Shown: piece by piece, positions 1-7,595 of the stretch
How positions within the stretch are numbered: the stretch's first letter is position 1
Layout of the letters: every line of letters starts with the position of its first letter
NCBI GenBank assembly: GCA_019753155.1
Contig: JAIELG010000011.1
Coordinates: 1 to 32,604 of the forward strand
Reading direction: 5' to 3'
Source of the DNA: Burkholderiales bacterium
Lineage (GTDB): Bacteria; Pseudomonadota; Gammaproteobacteria; Burkholderiales; JABEVD01
DNA: 32,604 nucleotides
Position numbers and translations under genes: made by a program
Notes under the pieces: model-generated
The model's database searches: none
What the model was told of the DNA's origin: nothing
Seen by the model: the letters and a program-made list of their open reading frames with translations, nothing else

Positions 1-86
1 TGCCTGAAGCAGCCTCAATGCAAATGGATCAACCAATTACATGATCACCCATTTTGCACAACTTGACGCACACAACCGCCCGAAAA

Positions 87-317
87 TCAGGTCTTGGGTT
101 TTTCGGAGGACTTGTAGTTGCTGAAATGCCCTTCCTTTGCGGCCTGCTTGCGCGCGCCTGAAACGATCTCGGCCGTAAAACTTCTCGGGGCCGGTTTGGA
201 GACCAGCTTTTCGAGATTTTCGCTATTGCACTGCGGGCAGGACACCTTGGTCGCGCCCATCACCAGCTTGTCGAAAATGGCGTTGCAGTCTAGGCACTTG
301 TAGTCGTATATAGGCAT
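87..317 (-). CDS. FmdB-type zinc ribbon protein
   Basis: A 76-aa protein of the FmdB/CxxC_CXXC_SSSS family. It opens with MPIYDYKC, and two CxxC knuckles at C8/C11 and C27/C30 form a single zinc ribbon. The rest is a basic, low-complexity tail rich in Lys, Ser and Ala. The family was named after a supposed regulator of formamidase, but its molecular role is not established; nucleic-acid or protein binding is only a guess from the fold. The start is well supported by AAGGAG eight bases upstream of the ATG. It is the last gene of the minus-strand run. In many betaproteobacteria the next gene is a DUF502 membrane protein followed by aspS, which would lie beyond the left edge. Confidence 0.9.
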   Translation of the reverse strand: MPIYDYKCLDCNAIFDKLVMGATKVSCPQCNSENLEKLVSKPAPRSFTAEIVSGARKQAAKEGHFSNYKSSEKPKT

Positions 318-353
318 GGATTCTCCTTGTGATTCACTGAGAACGATTGGATT

Positions 354-785
354 TCACCCACCGCTCATGACCAGATTGAATGCACGGCGCAGCAGGTTCA
401 GTTCGATCGTCGGCATGCCGCGCATTTCACTGATGGGCTTGAATACGCCGCCCAAGGGTTCGATCGCCTCGCGAGGGGCGTCGAAGGTCGTGAATTTGAG
501 AAGGTGGATGCGTATGGGCTTGCCGGCGCTTTCCACCCATTCCTGGAAGCCGCTTGCGATAACCAATGCTTCCGGGGGAAAGCCGTAGCGTTCGATCAGC
601 GCCTGCAACACCCTGTCGGGCTCATGTTCTTCGGCGATGTCTGCCGGGGCTGCAACGGCGACCGCTCCCTCCGGCAAGGGCGATGGCGCGAGCACGCTGG
701 CGCCGTAGCGCGCGAAAAACGACGCTGCGCTATAGGTGTCGAAATGACACAGGATGACGCGGTTATGGTCGAATGCGCTATTCAT
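354..785 (-). CDS. Conserved hypothetical protein (143 aa)
   Basis: I do not recognise this soluble 143-aa protein. It has no signal peptide or membrane segment and only one Cys near the N-terminus (residue 13). The N-terminal half is alanine- and proline-rich; the C-terminal half (from about residue 80) looks like an alpha/beta domain ending in a basic amphipathic helix. AAGGAATACA precedes the ATG. It starts 32 bp after the 155-aa gene and ends 36 bp before fmdB, so the three are probably co-transcribed. Its coding bias resembles its neighbours and gives no sign of transfer. Confidence 0.75.
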   Translation of the reverse strand: MNSAFDHNRVILCHFDTYSAASFFARYGASVLAPSPLPEGAVAVAAPADIAEEHEPDRVLQALIERYGFPPEALVIASGFQEWVESAGKPIRIHLLKFTTFDAPREAIEPLGGVFKPISEMRGMPTIELNLLRRAFNLVMSGG

Positions 786-817
786 TGTATTCCTTCAGGA
801 AGATTATCGGTTCCGGG

Positions 818-1285
818 TCATCCATATGGCCCTTCCAGTATTTCCAGCGCAACCAGTTGCTCGCGCAAGGCTTCGCGCGCCAGGTAATCGTCGTCGAAAA
901 CAGGATCGTTTTCGAGTGCTGCGGTCGCTTGGGTATCGGACCAATAAATGCGGCAGGTTTTCACGCGGGATTCGAGTGCGGCAACGCATGCATCGGTTTC
1001 GCTCACCGCACTGGTCTGGAACACGCCCGGCCCCAGCAGGTAGTCGGCCCGGTACAGAGGCGTGTCCCACCCATATTGCCCTGCAAGACTGCGAATGGCC
1101 GTGCTGCGGGCCTCGTCCGCCGTGTCCTCCACGAGTTCGAGCAATTCGCGCGGGGTCACGACATCGAAAATCTCCCATTCCTGCATGGAATCGCTCGCAT
1201 AGATTTTGCGCGCGAAATCCTGTCGCTCGAAAGCGAACCACGCTTTTGCCCTGCCCTGTTCCGGAAACTCGACCACATAGATCAT
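818..1285 (-). CDS. Conserved hypothetical protein (155 aa)
   Basis: An unrecognised soluble protein of 155 aa, acidic and rich in Ala, Glu and Asp, with two Cys (near residues 97 and 107). It has no signal peptide or transmembrane helix. The frame stays open a further 159 bp upstream, but the ATG at 1285 is preferred: it follows AGGAG at good spacing, and the upstream part translates into low-quality sequence. A 200 bp palindrome-rich gap separates it from the membrane-protein gene upstream, so it may have its own promoter. It forms a pair with the 143-aa gene 32 bp downstream. Confidence 0.75.
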   Translation of the reverse strand: MIYVVEFPEQGRAKAWFAFERQDFARKIYASDSMQEWEIFDVVTPRELLELVEDTADEARSTAIRSLAGQYGWDTPLYRADYLLGPGVFQTSAVSETDACVAALESRVKTCRIYWSDTQATAALENDPVFDDDYLAREALREQLVALEILEGPYG

Positions 1286-1340
1286 GCCACGCTCCTGTGC
1301 TGCGATGGGTACAGTGCATATGAAGCAAATATCGTTCCTC

Positions 1341-1356
1341 CCCGCATTGCAGCGGG
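1341..1356. repeat. Small inverted repeat CCCGC-N6-GCGGG
   Basis: Perfect 5-bp arms around six bases, lying in the probable leader of the 155-aa gene (56 bp upstream of its ATG). It could be a weak hairpin or a binding site; nothing else identifies it. Confidence 0.4.
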
Positions 1357-1393
1357 CATTCTCCATGGGAGCTTGTAATGATTGGATGGAGTT

Positions 1394-1409
1394 TGTCGCA
1401 TATGCGACA
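1394..1409. promoter_or_regulatory. Perfect 16-bp palindrome, candidate operator
   Basis: TGTCGCATATGCGACA is a perfect dyad centred 117 bp upstream of the start of the 155-aa gene (minus strand), in non-coding DNA. The arrangement TGTCG-N6-CGACA has the spacing of CRP/FNR-family sites and matches the consensus I recall for the CO sensor CooA. That family assignment is inference; the symmetry itself is directly visible. Confidence 0.5.
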
Positions 1410-1436
1410 GGATTGCTTCCGCCTGAGGGGACTTGG

Positions 1437-1485
1437 GGAAGCACTGATTTCTCCCATGCGAGCGTTGGAGTAAATCAGTGCTTCC
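1437..1485. repeat. 14-bp perfect inverted repeat with 21-bp spacer
   Basis: Arms GGAAGCACTGATTT (1437-1450) and AAATCAGTGCTTCC (1472-1485) are perfect complements, and inside them CTCC/GGAG extends the stem. The right arm begins on the base next to the TAA stop of the membrane-protein gene. No T-run follows on either strand, so it is not a canonical terminator. It could be an mRNA 3' hairpin, a REP/MITE-like element, or the ends of a tiny mobile sequence. Confidence 0.7.
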
Positions 1486-1884
1486 TTAGGGCGCCAGCAG
1501 GGCTCCGGTCAGGATGGCGAAGAGACGGACGATCAGCAGCACCTTGCCCTGCGAGCGATGCGCGGCGCGTGCTTCCTGGTCGCCTTTCACCATCCTGAGC
1601 GCGGTGGAGACCTGGAACGCATCCAGCGCATACATCGTGATGAGGATGCCGAGGTGCATCCACACGAGAGAGGAGAAGATTTCCTGCTGTTCGATGAGGC
1701 GGTGCCACCAGTTGCGGTGTAAATAAAGGTAGAAGGGCAACGAAAGGTCGAACAGCATGATGGCGATCATGGCAGGCACATGGAAATAGCGGCGGCGGGG
1801 CATGAAGTATGCCGCCAGCATCACAAGATAGCTGAGGCTGGCCACGACGAACGTGCCGGGAACGAGGTGATGCGCGCTTGACAT
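1486..1884 (-). CDS. Four-helix inner-membrane protein
   Basis: A 132-aa integral membrane protein with about four hydrophobic segments (residues 8-28, 35-55, 68-90 and 112-131). Charged loops include a His/Arg/Trp-rich stretch after helix 2 and a Lys/Arg/Glu loop before helix 4. Histidines sit in or near the membrane (His5/6, His56, His61, His77), which recalls small haem- or copper-handling families such as DUF420, but I cannot assign it. The ATG lies one base beyond the NUDIX stop and has no good Shine-Dalgarno sequence, so translation is probably coupled to that gene. It ends directly at the 14-bp inverted repeat. Confidence 0.75.
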   Translation of the reverse strand: MSSAHHLVPGTFVVASLSYLVMLAAYFMPRRRYFHVPAMIAIMLFDLSLPFYLYLHRNWWHRLIEQQEIFSSLVWMHLGILITMYALDAFQVSTALRMVKGDQEARAAHRSQGKVLLIVRLFAILTGALLAP

Positions 1885-1885
1885 G

Positions 1886-2410
1886 CTAGATGGTGGCGAA
1901 GTGGAAACGGAAGTTTCCGCTTTCGATGTCCTCGAAGTAATGTCGCAGGGTTTCCCGGACCACGGTGAAAGCGATGTCGTTCCAGGGCACTTCGCTTTCG
2001 GAGAAAAGCCCGACTTCCAGGGTTTCCTCCCCTGCGCAGAAATCGCGGTCCAGCAGACGGCCCCTGAAAAGCAGGTAAACCTGGCTTAATGCGGGCAGGT
2101 TGTAAAATGCGTAAAGGGGGCCGATCTCGACCCTCGCGCAGGCCTCTTCCAGGGTTTCCCTCGCGGCGCCGACATCGGCCGCCTCGGAATTTTCCATGAA
2201 TCCGGCAGGGAGCGTCCACAGGCCGTATCCCGGATCGATCGCGCGCCTGCAAAGCAGAACCTTGCCTTCCATCTCGGGAATGCACCCGACCACGATTTTC
2301 GGATTCTGGTAGTGGATGGTGTTGCATACCGGGCAGACATGGCGCGGCAGGCTGTCTCCACTCGGAATGCGCAATTCGACGGACGAGCCGCAGTCGCTGC
2401 AGAATTTCAT
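1886..2410 (-). CDS. NUDIX hydrolase with N-terminal zinc ribbon
   Basis: A 174-aa pyrophosphohydrolase. Two CxxC pairs (C4/C7 and C26/C29) make a zinc ribbon. The NUDIX box spans residues 70-92 in the form G-x5-E-x7-RETxEE, with all metal-binding Glu residues present (E85, E88, E89). The ribbon-plus-NUDIX layout resembles the NudC/ADP-ribose pyrophosphatase group, but the protein is much shorter than NudC and the substrate (NADH, ADP-ribose or another nucleoside diphosphate derivative) cannot be read from sequence. The start overlaps the dUTPase stop as ATGA, so the two are translationally coupled. Next to a dUTPase this looks like a nucleotide-pool cleaning pair. Confidence 0.9.
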   Translation of the reverse strand: MKFCSDCGSSVELRIPSGDSLPRHVCPVCNTIHYQNPKIVVGCIPEMEGKVLLCRRAIDPGYGLWTLPAGFMENSEAADVGAARETLEEACARVEIGPLYAFYNLPALSQVYLLFRGRLLDRDFCAGEETLEVGLFSESEVPWNDIAFTVVRETLRHYFEDIESGNFRFHFATI

Positions 2411-2853
2411 CTGCCGGTGCTGCCAAAACCGTTTTCGCCGCGTTCGCTCGCTTCGAATTCGTCGACTATGTTGAATTTCGCCTGGACCACCGGGACGACG
2501 ACGAGTTGGGCGATGCGTTCGAGCGGACTCAGCATGAACGTTTTCTGGCTCCTGTTCCAGCAGGAAACGAAAATCTGTCCCTGGTAATCGGAATCGATCA
2601 GCCCAACCAGGTTCCCGAGCACGATACCGTGCTTGTGGCCGAGTCCGGAGCGGGGAAGGATCATCGCGGCATAACCCGGATCTGAAATATGGATCGCGAT
2701 TCCGGTGGGGATGAGGTCGGCTTCCCCGGGATGGATGGTGAGGTCATGTTCGATGCAGGCGCGCAAATCCAGGCCTGCGGCGCCGGGGGTTGCATAGGCG
2801 GGCGGATTGGTGCGCAGGCGCGCATCCAGAATTTTGAGATCGATCGCTTTCAT
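2407..2853 (-). CDS. dut: dUTPase, possible internal-start product
   Basis: The same frame contains an ATG at 2853 that begins a normal-length 148-aa dUTPase (MKAIDLKIL...). AAGGGA lies eight bases before it (2862-2867 on the plus strand), a workable ribosome binding site. The cell could therefore make free dUTPase, the fusion, or both. No promoter is visible inside the DUF2322 part. This is an alternative product of the fused gene, not a separate locus. Confidence 0.6.
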   Translation of the reverse strand: MKAIDLKILDARLRTNPPAYATPGAAGLDLRACIEHDLTIHPGEADLIPTGIAIHISDPGYAAMILPRSGLGHKHGIVLGNLVGLIDSDYQGQIFVSCWNRSQKTFMLSPLERIAQLVVVPVVQAKFNIVDEFEASERGENGFGSTGR

Positions 2854-3192
2854 GTCGGATTTCCCTTTCGAGTTGGAGTACACGATGCGCGTCTTCAAAT
2901 TGAGGTTTTCCTCGATGACGCTGAAGAGGCGGTCGATATTGGGGTGCTTGCCCGGATGCAGCCTCGCATCCTCGACATGCTCCGCATAGAGCGCGAGTCC
3001 CTGGACTGCGCCGGCTGGATTGATGGAGCCGAACGTCTTCGCCATGTGGCAATAGACGGCAAGCGAGCCGGACTGCCCGGGCCTGTTTTCTATGCATGCA
3101 GGCGGCGCGTCGATCCCGCCTCCGAAAATTTCGATCCTGTCGATGTTCTCCACAGACGGGATCGACTTCAAGTTTTCCGCAAAATCCGTCAT
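2407..3192 (-). CDS. dut: DUF2322 domain fused in frame to dUTPase
   Basis: One uninterrupted 261-aa frame. Residues 1-113 resemble the small stand-alone DUF2322 family (recognised from memory by the segment ending [15 protein letters not shown]). A short Ser/Lys/Gly linker then runs into a complete 148-aa dUTPase. The dUTPase half carries all five trimeric-Dut motifs: [29 protein letters not shown] and the C-terminal [10 protein letters not shown] that closes over the active site. It hydrolyses dUTP to dUMP and PPi, keeping uracil out of DNA and feeding thymidylate synthesis. There is no stop codon between the halves. The ATG at 3192 is preferred because a TATAAT box lies 34-39 bp upstream of it; the frame extends further only into non-conserved sequence. 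Confidence 0.75.
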   Translation of the reverse strand: MTDFAENLKSIPSVENIDRIEIFGGGIDAPPACIENRPGQSGSLAVYCHMAKTFGSINPAGAVQGLALYAEHVEDARLHPGKHPNIDRLFSVIEENLNLKTRIVYSNSKGKSDMKAIDLKILDARLRTNPPAYATPGAAGLDLRACIEHDLTIHPGEADLIPTGIAIHISDPGYAAMILPRSGLGHKHGIVLGNLVGLIDSDYQGQIFVSCWNRSQKTFMLSPLERIAQLVVVPVVQAKFNIVDEFEASERGENGFGSTGR

Positions 3193-3225
3193 CTTTTCCA
3201 CGAGGCCGATGCACCGATTCCTGCC

Positions 3226-3249
3226 ATTATAACCGCTTTGGGAAAAGCG
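3226..3249 (-). promoter_or_regulatory. -10 box and adjacent inverted repeat upstream of DUF2322-dut
   Basis: On the minus strand a perfect TATAAT lies at 3231-3226, about 34-39 bp before the ATG at 3192. Just upstream of it (3234-3249) is the inverted repeat CGCTTT-N4-AAAGCG, placed between the -10 and the expected -35 where a repressor or activator could act. No convincing -35 hexamer is visible at 16-18 bp spacing. Confidence 0.5.
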
Positions 3250-3298
3250 AAATGTGTCAGGATGCGGAATTGTTTCACATTCGGGTAGAATACCGTTC

Positions 3299-4174
3299 AT
3301 GGACCTGAACCCGCTCAGAAAAGACGACATAGAAATCGGCAAACCTTTGCCGTGGCCCGTGTACGACAGCAAAAAGAATCTGCTCCTGAAGGATGGGTTC
3401 GTCATCGAGACGCAGAGCCAATTGGACACGCTCCTGGTGAGCGGCCTCTACCGCAATCCGGCCTGGGTGAAGCCCGCGCAGACTGAAAAGTTCGGCGAAA
3501 AGGACGAGCCTTCGAAAATCGAGATCGTCAGCTTTGCATCCATCAACCTGCAGGTGGGCGATGTGCTGCAAATGCAGATTTCCGGAGAGAACGAGCAAAG
3601 ATACGGCGTCAGGCTGATAGGCTATGTGGAGAAGAAGAGCCTGCTGGTGACGCCTCCGGTACAGAACGAGAGCGTGATCCTGATGCGCGCGGGACAGGGC
3701 GTCGTGGTGCGCTGTTTTTCCGGGAAGAATGCCTATGCGTTTACTTCCAGCGTTCTGCGCGTCAGCAATACGCCCTATCCGTACCTGCACCTCACCTACC
3801 CCATAGAAGTTCGCGGCATGAAGGTCAGGAAATCGACCCGGGTCAGGGCGCATGTCATCGGGTCGGTATGGCGGGAAGGCGATCCTTCGAAAAAATTCCC
3901 CTGCATCATAGACGATATCAGCTTCTCGGGCGCGCAAGTCAATTGCGCATCCCCGCTGGGGGAGATCGGGGATATGCTCAAACTCTATTTGCGGATTTCC
4001 AACCAGGGCTCCGCCGTATATGTATCCCCTTCCGTCATGATCAGGCGGAGCAGCGAAGTCGAATCCGCCGAAGGCGGAAAATACAGTTACGGCGTCGAAT
4101 TCCACAATCTGGAACAAACTGAATCTTTTGCCCTCCAGGTTCTGGTTTACCAGAATCTGTTCGAATTGTCCTGA
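3299..4174 (+). CDS. YcgR-like PilZ-domain cyclic-di-GMP receptor
   Basis: A 291-aa cytoplasmic protein. Residues about 75-170 form the beta-barrel N-terminal domain typical of YcgR (PilZN-like), and residues 175-285 the PilZ domain. Both cyclic-di-GMP signatures are intact: R177xxxR181 (RKSTR) and D206xSxxG211 (DISFSG). In flagellated bacteria such proteins slow the motor; in others they control surface polysaccharide or adhesion. No flagellar or polysaccharide gene is nearby. A GTG 45 bp upstream is possible, but the ATG at 3299 follows a TAGAAT box (3286-3291) very closely, so the leader is short and lacks a clear Shine-Dalgarno. maeB follows after 19 bp. Confidence 0.85.
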   Translation: MDLNPLRKDDIEIGKPLPWPVYDSKKNLLLKDGFVIETQSQLDTLLVSGLYRNPAWVKPAQTEKFGEKDEPSKIEIVSFASINLQVGDVLQMQISGENEQRYGVRLIGYVEKKSLLVTPPVQNESVILMRAGQGVVVRCFSGKNAYAFTSSVLRVSNTPYPYLHLTYPIEVRGMKVRKSTRVRAHVIGSVWREGDPSKKFPCIIDDISFSGAQVNCASPLGEIGDMLKLYLRISNQGSAVYVSPSVMIRRSSEVESAEGGKYSYGVEFHNLEQTESFALQVLVYQNLFELS

Positions 4175-4193
4175 AAGCCTTGACGGAGTATTC

Positions 4194-6356
4194 ATGAACG
4201 AACAATTGCGCAAGAACGCGCTCGAGTATCACCGCCTGCCCATTCCGGGAAAAATAGCAGTCGTTCCCTCCAAGGGACTCACCAATCAGCGTGATCTTGG
4301 CCTCGCCTACACGCCGGGTGTGGCTGCCGTATGCGAAGCCATAGTCGATAACCCTGAAGAAGCATTCAACCTGACGGCGAGAGGGAACCTTGTCGCAGTC
4401 ATTACAAACGGCACGGCGGTGCTCGGCCTTGGCGCGATCGGGCCGCTTGCCGCCAAGCCGGTCATGGAAGGCAAGGGCGTGTTGTTCAAGAAATTTGCCG
4501 GCATCGATGTTTTCGACATTGAAATAGACGAGCGCGATCCTCAAAAGCTGGTCGACATCATCGCAAGTCTCGAGCCGACCTTCGGGGGAATCAACCTGGA
4601 AGACATCAAGGCTCCCGAATGTTTCGAAGTGGAAAGGAAATTGAAGGAAAGGATGAAGATCCCCGTTTTTCACGACGATCAGCACGGCACTTCCATCATC
4701 GTCGGGGCCGCCGTACTGAACGGCCTGCGCGTTGTCGGAAAGGCCATTGCGAGCGTGAAGCTGGTGGTTTCCGGAGCGGGAGCTGCCGCGCTTGCCTGCC
4801 TCGACATGCTGGTGAGCCTTGGGCTTTCGAAGGAAAACATTTACGTGACCGACATCAAGGGTGTCGTTTTCGAGGGCAGGGTCGAGGAGATGGATCCGAA
4901 CAAGGCGCGTTATGCGAGGAAAACCGATGCGAGAAGCCTCATGGATGTGATTTCCGGGGCGGACATCTTTCTCGGCCTTTCCGCGGGCGGCGTGCTTAAG
5001 GCGGAAATGGTGCAGAAAATGGCTGAAAATCCGCTCATCCTCGCCCTTGCGAACCCCGAACCTGAAATCCACCCGGCAGCTGCGAAAAAAGCGAGGCCGG
5101 ATGCCGTGATCGCAACCGGGCGTTCCGATTATCCCAATCAGGTCAACAACGCGCTTTGCTTTCCTTTTATTTTCAGGGGGGCGCTCGATGTCGGCGCAAC
5201 GTCCATCAACGAGGAAATGAAAAAGGCGGCGGTGTTCGCCATAGCCGGACTTGCCCATGCAGAACAGTCGGAAACGGCTGCGATGGCTTACGGGGGCGAC
5301 ATGCTGACTTTCGGCAGGGATTACCTCATCCCCAAGCCGTTCGATCCGAGGCTAATCATGAAGATCGCGCCGGCGGTTGCGAAAGCAGCCATGGAAAGCG
5401 GCGTCGCAACCCGACCGATCCATGATTTCGATGCCTACAGGGAGCGCATCTCGCGTTTCGTTTACCAGTCTGCTTTTGTCATGAAGCCCGTATTTGCTGC
5501 GGCGAAATCCTGTTTAAAGCGCGTGATTTACGCGGAAGGCGAGGACGATCGGGTTTTGCAGGCCGCACAGGTCGTCGTGGACGAGGGTTTGGCGCGGCCG
5601 GTGCTGGCAGGGCGGACGGATGTCATCGAGTCGAATATCGCACGCCTGGGATTGCGCATCAGGACTCATGTCGATTTCGATATCGTCCATCCCGGCGAAC
5701 ATGCGACCGAATGCGCAGCCCGCATGCTGAAAGACGGTAGTGTGGATGCAATGCTTTGCGGCATCCAGGGAGAATACGCATGGCATCTGGATCGCATCGA
5801 AAAACTGATCGGCCTGAGAAGCGGCGTGAACGGATATGCCGCCATGAACCTGCTGATTCTTGCCGAGGGCAATCTGTTCATTTGCGACACTTACGTGAAT
5901 ACGGACCCCGATGCGCGGCAAATCGCCGAGATGACGCTTCTGGCGGCGGATCAGGTCAGGCGATTCGGTATGACACCCAAGGTCGCGCTGCTTTCCCATT
6001 CGAATTTCGGCAGTTCGGACACGCCTTCACCGAGAAAAATGCGTCAGGCGCTCGAAATGGTGCGCAGCATCGCTCCGGATCTTGAAATCGAAGGGGAAAT
6101 GCATTCCGACGCTGCGCTTTCGGAAGAAATCAGGTACAGGCATTTCCATGCATCGAAACTGAAGGGCGAAGCGAATCTGTTGATCATGCCCAACCTCGAT
6201 GCGGCGAATATCGCTTTCAACCTGCTCAAGATGGAGTCCGGCGGCGGGATCACCGTCGGCCCTCTTCTTCTGGGCGCTGCGAAACCCGTCCACATCCTGA
6301 CTCCTACGGCAACAGTGCGCAGGATAGTCAACATGACCGCGCTTGCCGCGGCGTGA
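4194..6356 (+). CDS. maeB: NADP-dependent malic enzyme with phosphotransacetylase-like domain
   Basis: A 720-aa MaeB-type enzyme that oxidatively decarboxylates malate to pyruvate, making NADPH. Residues 1-160 are the malic N-domain ([19 protein letters not shown]; the [15 protein letters not shown] metal and substrate region), and 160-400 the NAD(P)-binding domain, with the FHDDQHGT motif at its start and the GAGAAA dinucleotide loop. From about 425 to the end it has a phosphotransacetylase-like domain ([22 protein letters not shown]). In known MaeB proteins this domain is regulatory, mediating acetyl-CoA inhibition and oligomerisation, and is not catalytic. It is roughly 40 residues shorter than the commonest members. 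The start has GGAG eight bases upstream. It probably shares a transcript with the PilZ gene. Confidence 0.95.
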   Translation: MNEQLRKNALEYHRLPIPGKIAVVPSKGLTNQRDLGLAYTPGVAAVCEAIVDNPEEAFNLTARGNLVAVITNGTAVLGLGAIGPLAAKPVMEGKGVLFKKFAGIDVFDIEIDERDPQKLVDIIASLEPTFGGINLEDIKAPECFEVERKLKERMKIPVFHDDQHGTSIIVGAAVLNGLRVVGKAIASVKLVVSGAGAAALACLDMLVSLGLSKENIYVTDIKGVVFEGRVEEMDPNKARYARKTDARSLMDVISGADIFLGLSAGGVLKAEMVQKMAENPLILALANPEPEIHPAAAKKARPDAVIATGRSDYPNQVNNALCFPFIFRGALDVGATSINEEMKKAAVFAIAGLAHAEQSETAAMAYGGDMLTFGRDYLIPKPFDPRLIMKIAPAVAKAAMESGVATRPIHDFDAYRERISRFVYQSAFVMKPVFAAAKSCLKRVIYAEGEDDRVLQAAQVVVDEGLARPVLAGRTDVIESNIARLGLRIRTHVDFDIVHPGEHATECAARMLKDGSVDAMLCGIQGEYAWHLDRIEKLIGLRSGVNGYAAMNLLILAEGNLFICDTYVNTDPDARQIAEMTLLAADQVRRFGMTPKVALLSHSNFGSSDTPSPRKMRQALEMVRSIAPDLEIEGEMHSDAALSEEIRYRHFHASKLKGEANLLIMPNLDAANIAFNLLKMESGGGITVGPLLLGAAKPVHILTPTATVRRIVNMTALAAA

Positions 6357-6427
6357 ATTATTCACAGACAGAACCCAAACCAATTTAGTACATTTTTACG
6401 GTAGAATTGCTTTTCGAAGGGGGTGTC

Positions 6428-6682
6428 ATGACGCATGTCTTGCATGAACAGGAAATTTCGATGCTGCGCTCGGAAGTCGAAATGCTGATGAACGAGCGGC
6501 AAAGCCTGCTGAAGGTCGCAGGCTCCGCGGCAGTATTCGTCGCCAACCTCGATAGCGGAAAGCTGCCTGCGGACCTGTACGAAGCTGCTGAAATGCTGTC
6601 CAGGTGCCTGAACGACGTGAGCGAAGATACGCTCCAGGAAGCGCTCGAAAGAGTGAAGGCCGAGCCGGTGGAAAGCGATTAA
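6428..6682 (+). CDS. Small conserved coiled-coil protein (84 aa)
   Basis: I do not recognise this 84-aa acidic, mostly helical protein. Residues 5-30 have heptad-like spacing of Leu/Met with Glu/Arg, suggesting a short coiled coil, and the C-terminus is Glu/Asp-rich. There is no membrane segment. GAAGGGGG four bases before the ATG is a strong ribosome binding site, and a TAGAAT box (6402-6407) lies just upstream, so this is probably the first gene of the following run. Its TAA shares a base with the next ATG (TAATG), which couples it to the CobD/CbiB-family gene. Confidence 0.75.
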   Translation: MTHVLHEQEISMLRSEVEMLMNERQSLLKVAGSAAVFVANLDSGKLPADLYEAAEMLSRCLNDVSEDTLQEALERVKAEPVESD

Positions 6683-7593
6683 TGACGTTTTTCTCGCTGA
6701 TCGTGGCGTTGCTGCTGGAACAGGCCAGACCGTTCGACGGCAAAACCCTTTCCTTTATGTTAGGCTATTTCGATTGGCTCAAGACGCATTTGACGACGGG
6801 CGAATCGCGTCACAGCGTGCTTGCCTGGATGATCGCCGTCATGCTGCCGACGCTTGCAGTCGGCACCCTGACACTGCTGTTCCACAGGTTCAATCCTATT
6901 CTGGGCTGGGCATGGAATGTGTTCGTGCTTTATCTGACGATGGGATTCAGGCAATTCAGCCATGCCTATACCGGAATAGACAGGGCATTGAAAAGCGGGG
7001 ATCTGCAAAAGGCTAGGGAATTGCTCGGGGTATGGCGGGGCGCTTCGGCTGCGGAATTCAATTCCGAGCAGATTGCGCGGGTTTCGATCGAGCAGGGGCT
7101 TATTTTTTCGCATACCTACGTTTTCGGGGTGATCTTTTTTTTCGCGGCATTGGGTCCCATGGGCGCAGTGCTCTACCGCATAGCGACCGTGCTTGGCGAG
7201 GAATGGAACAGGTTTCCGGAGGAAACCGGGTATCTGGGGAAATTTTCCGCACAGGCTTTCGAAATCATAGACTGGATACCGTCGCGTCTCACCGCGGTGA
7301 GCTTCGCAATCGTGGGGGATTTCGAGGATGCGCTCTATTGCTGGAGGACGCAGGCGCTCTCCTGGCGGCCGGTTGCGCACGGCATACTCCTTGCGAGCGG
7401 AGCCGGTGCGCTCGGGGTCAGGCTTGGGGAAACATTGCCTGAAGACGGTTTGACGCAGTACAGGCCGCTCATGGGGATAGGAGACGAAGCGGACGGCGCC
7501 TACATGCAAAGCACCGTGGGGCTCATCTGGAGAAGCCTGCTGCTCTGGCTGCTCCTGATACTGCTGCTTACCATTGCGAATTTGATCGGTTGA
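6682..7593 (+). CDS. CobD/CbiB-family (AmpE-like) membrane protein
   Basis: A 303-aa polytopic inner-membrane protein. It opens MTFFSLIVALLLEQARPF, the signature I associate with the betaproteobacterial CobD/CbiB-like group that also includes AmpE. Hydrophobic segments lie near residues 45-65, 75-93, 145-170, 232-250 and 280-300. True CbiB makes adenosylcobinamide in cobalamin synthesis, but no other cobalamin gene is present here, and members of this group often occur outside such operons; an AmpE-like envelope signalling role is equally possible. It overlaps the preceding stop (TAATG) and is followed with almost no gap by a GGDEF-EAL gene. Confidence 0.8.
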   Translation: MTFFSLIVALLLEQARPFDGKTLSFMLGYFDWLKTHLTTGESRHSVLAWMIAVMLPTLAVGTLTLLFHRFNPILGWAWNVFVLYLTMGFRQFSHAYTGIDRALKSGDLQKARELLGVWRGASAAEFNSEQIARVSIEQGLIFSHTYVFGVIFFFAALGPMGAVLYRIATVLGEEWNRFPEETGYLGKFSAQAFEIIDWIPSRLTAVSFAIVGDFEDALYCWRTQALSWRPVAHGILLASGAGALGVRLGETLPEDGLTQYRPLMGIGDEADGAYMQSTVGLIWRSLLLWLLLILLLTIANLIG

Positions 7594-7595
7594 CG

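Noticed and set aside
1..86. Possible gene end at the left edge
   Set aside because: No frame with gene-like features reaches the edge; the 86 bases after fmdB look non-coding.
2407..3429. The full 340-codon frame that begins upstream of the DUF2322 start
   Set aside because: The first 79 residues are unlike any conserved protein and lie across the TATAAT box and the divergent PilZ promoter region; the ATG at 3192 fits better.
4041..5258. Long minus-strand open frame (405 codons) opposite maeB
   Set aside because: It is a shadow of the strongly supported maeB gene: its composition mirrors the coding strand and it has no recognisable domain.
6682..7593. Cobalamin biosynthesis locus based on the CobD/CbiB match
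   Set aside because: No other cobalamin gene or riboswitch is near, and the family includes AmpE-like proteins of other function.
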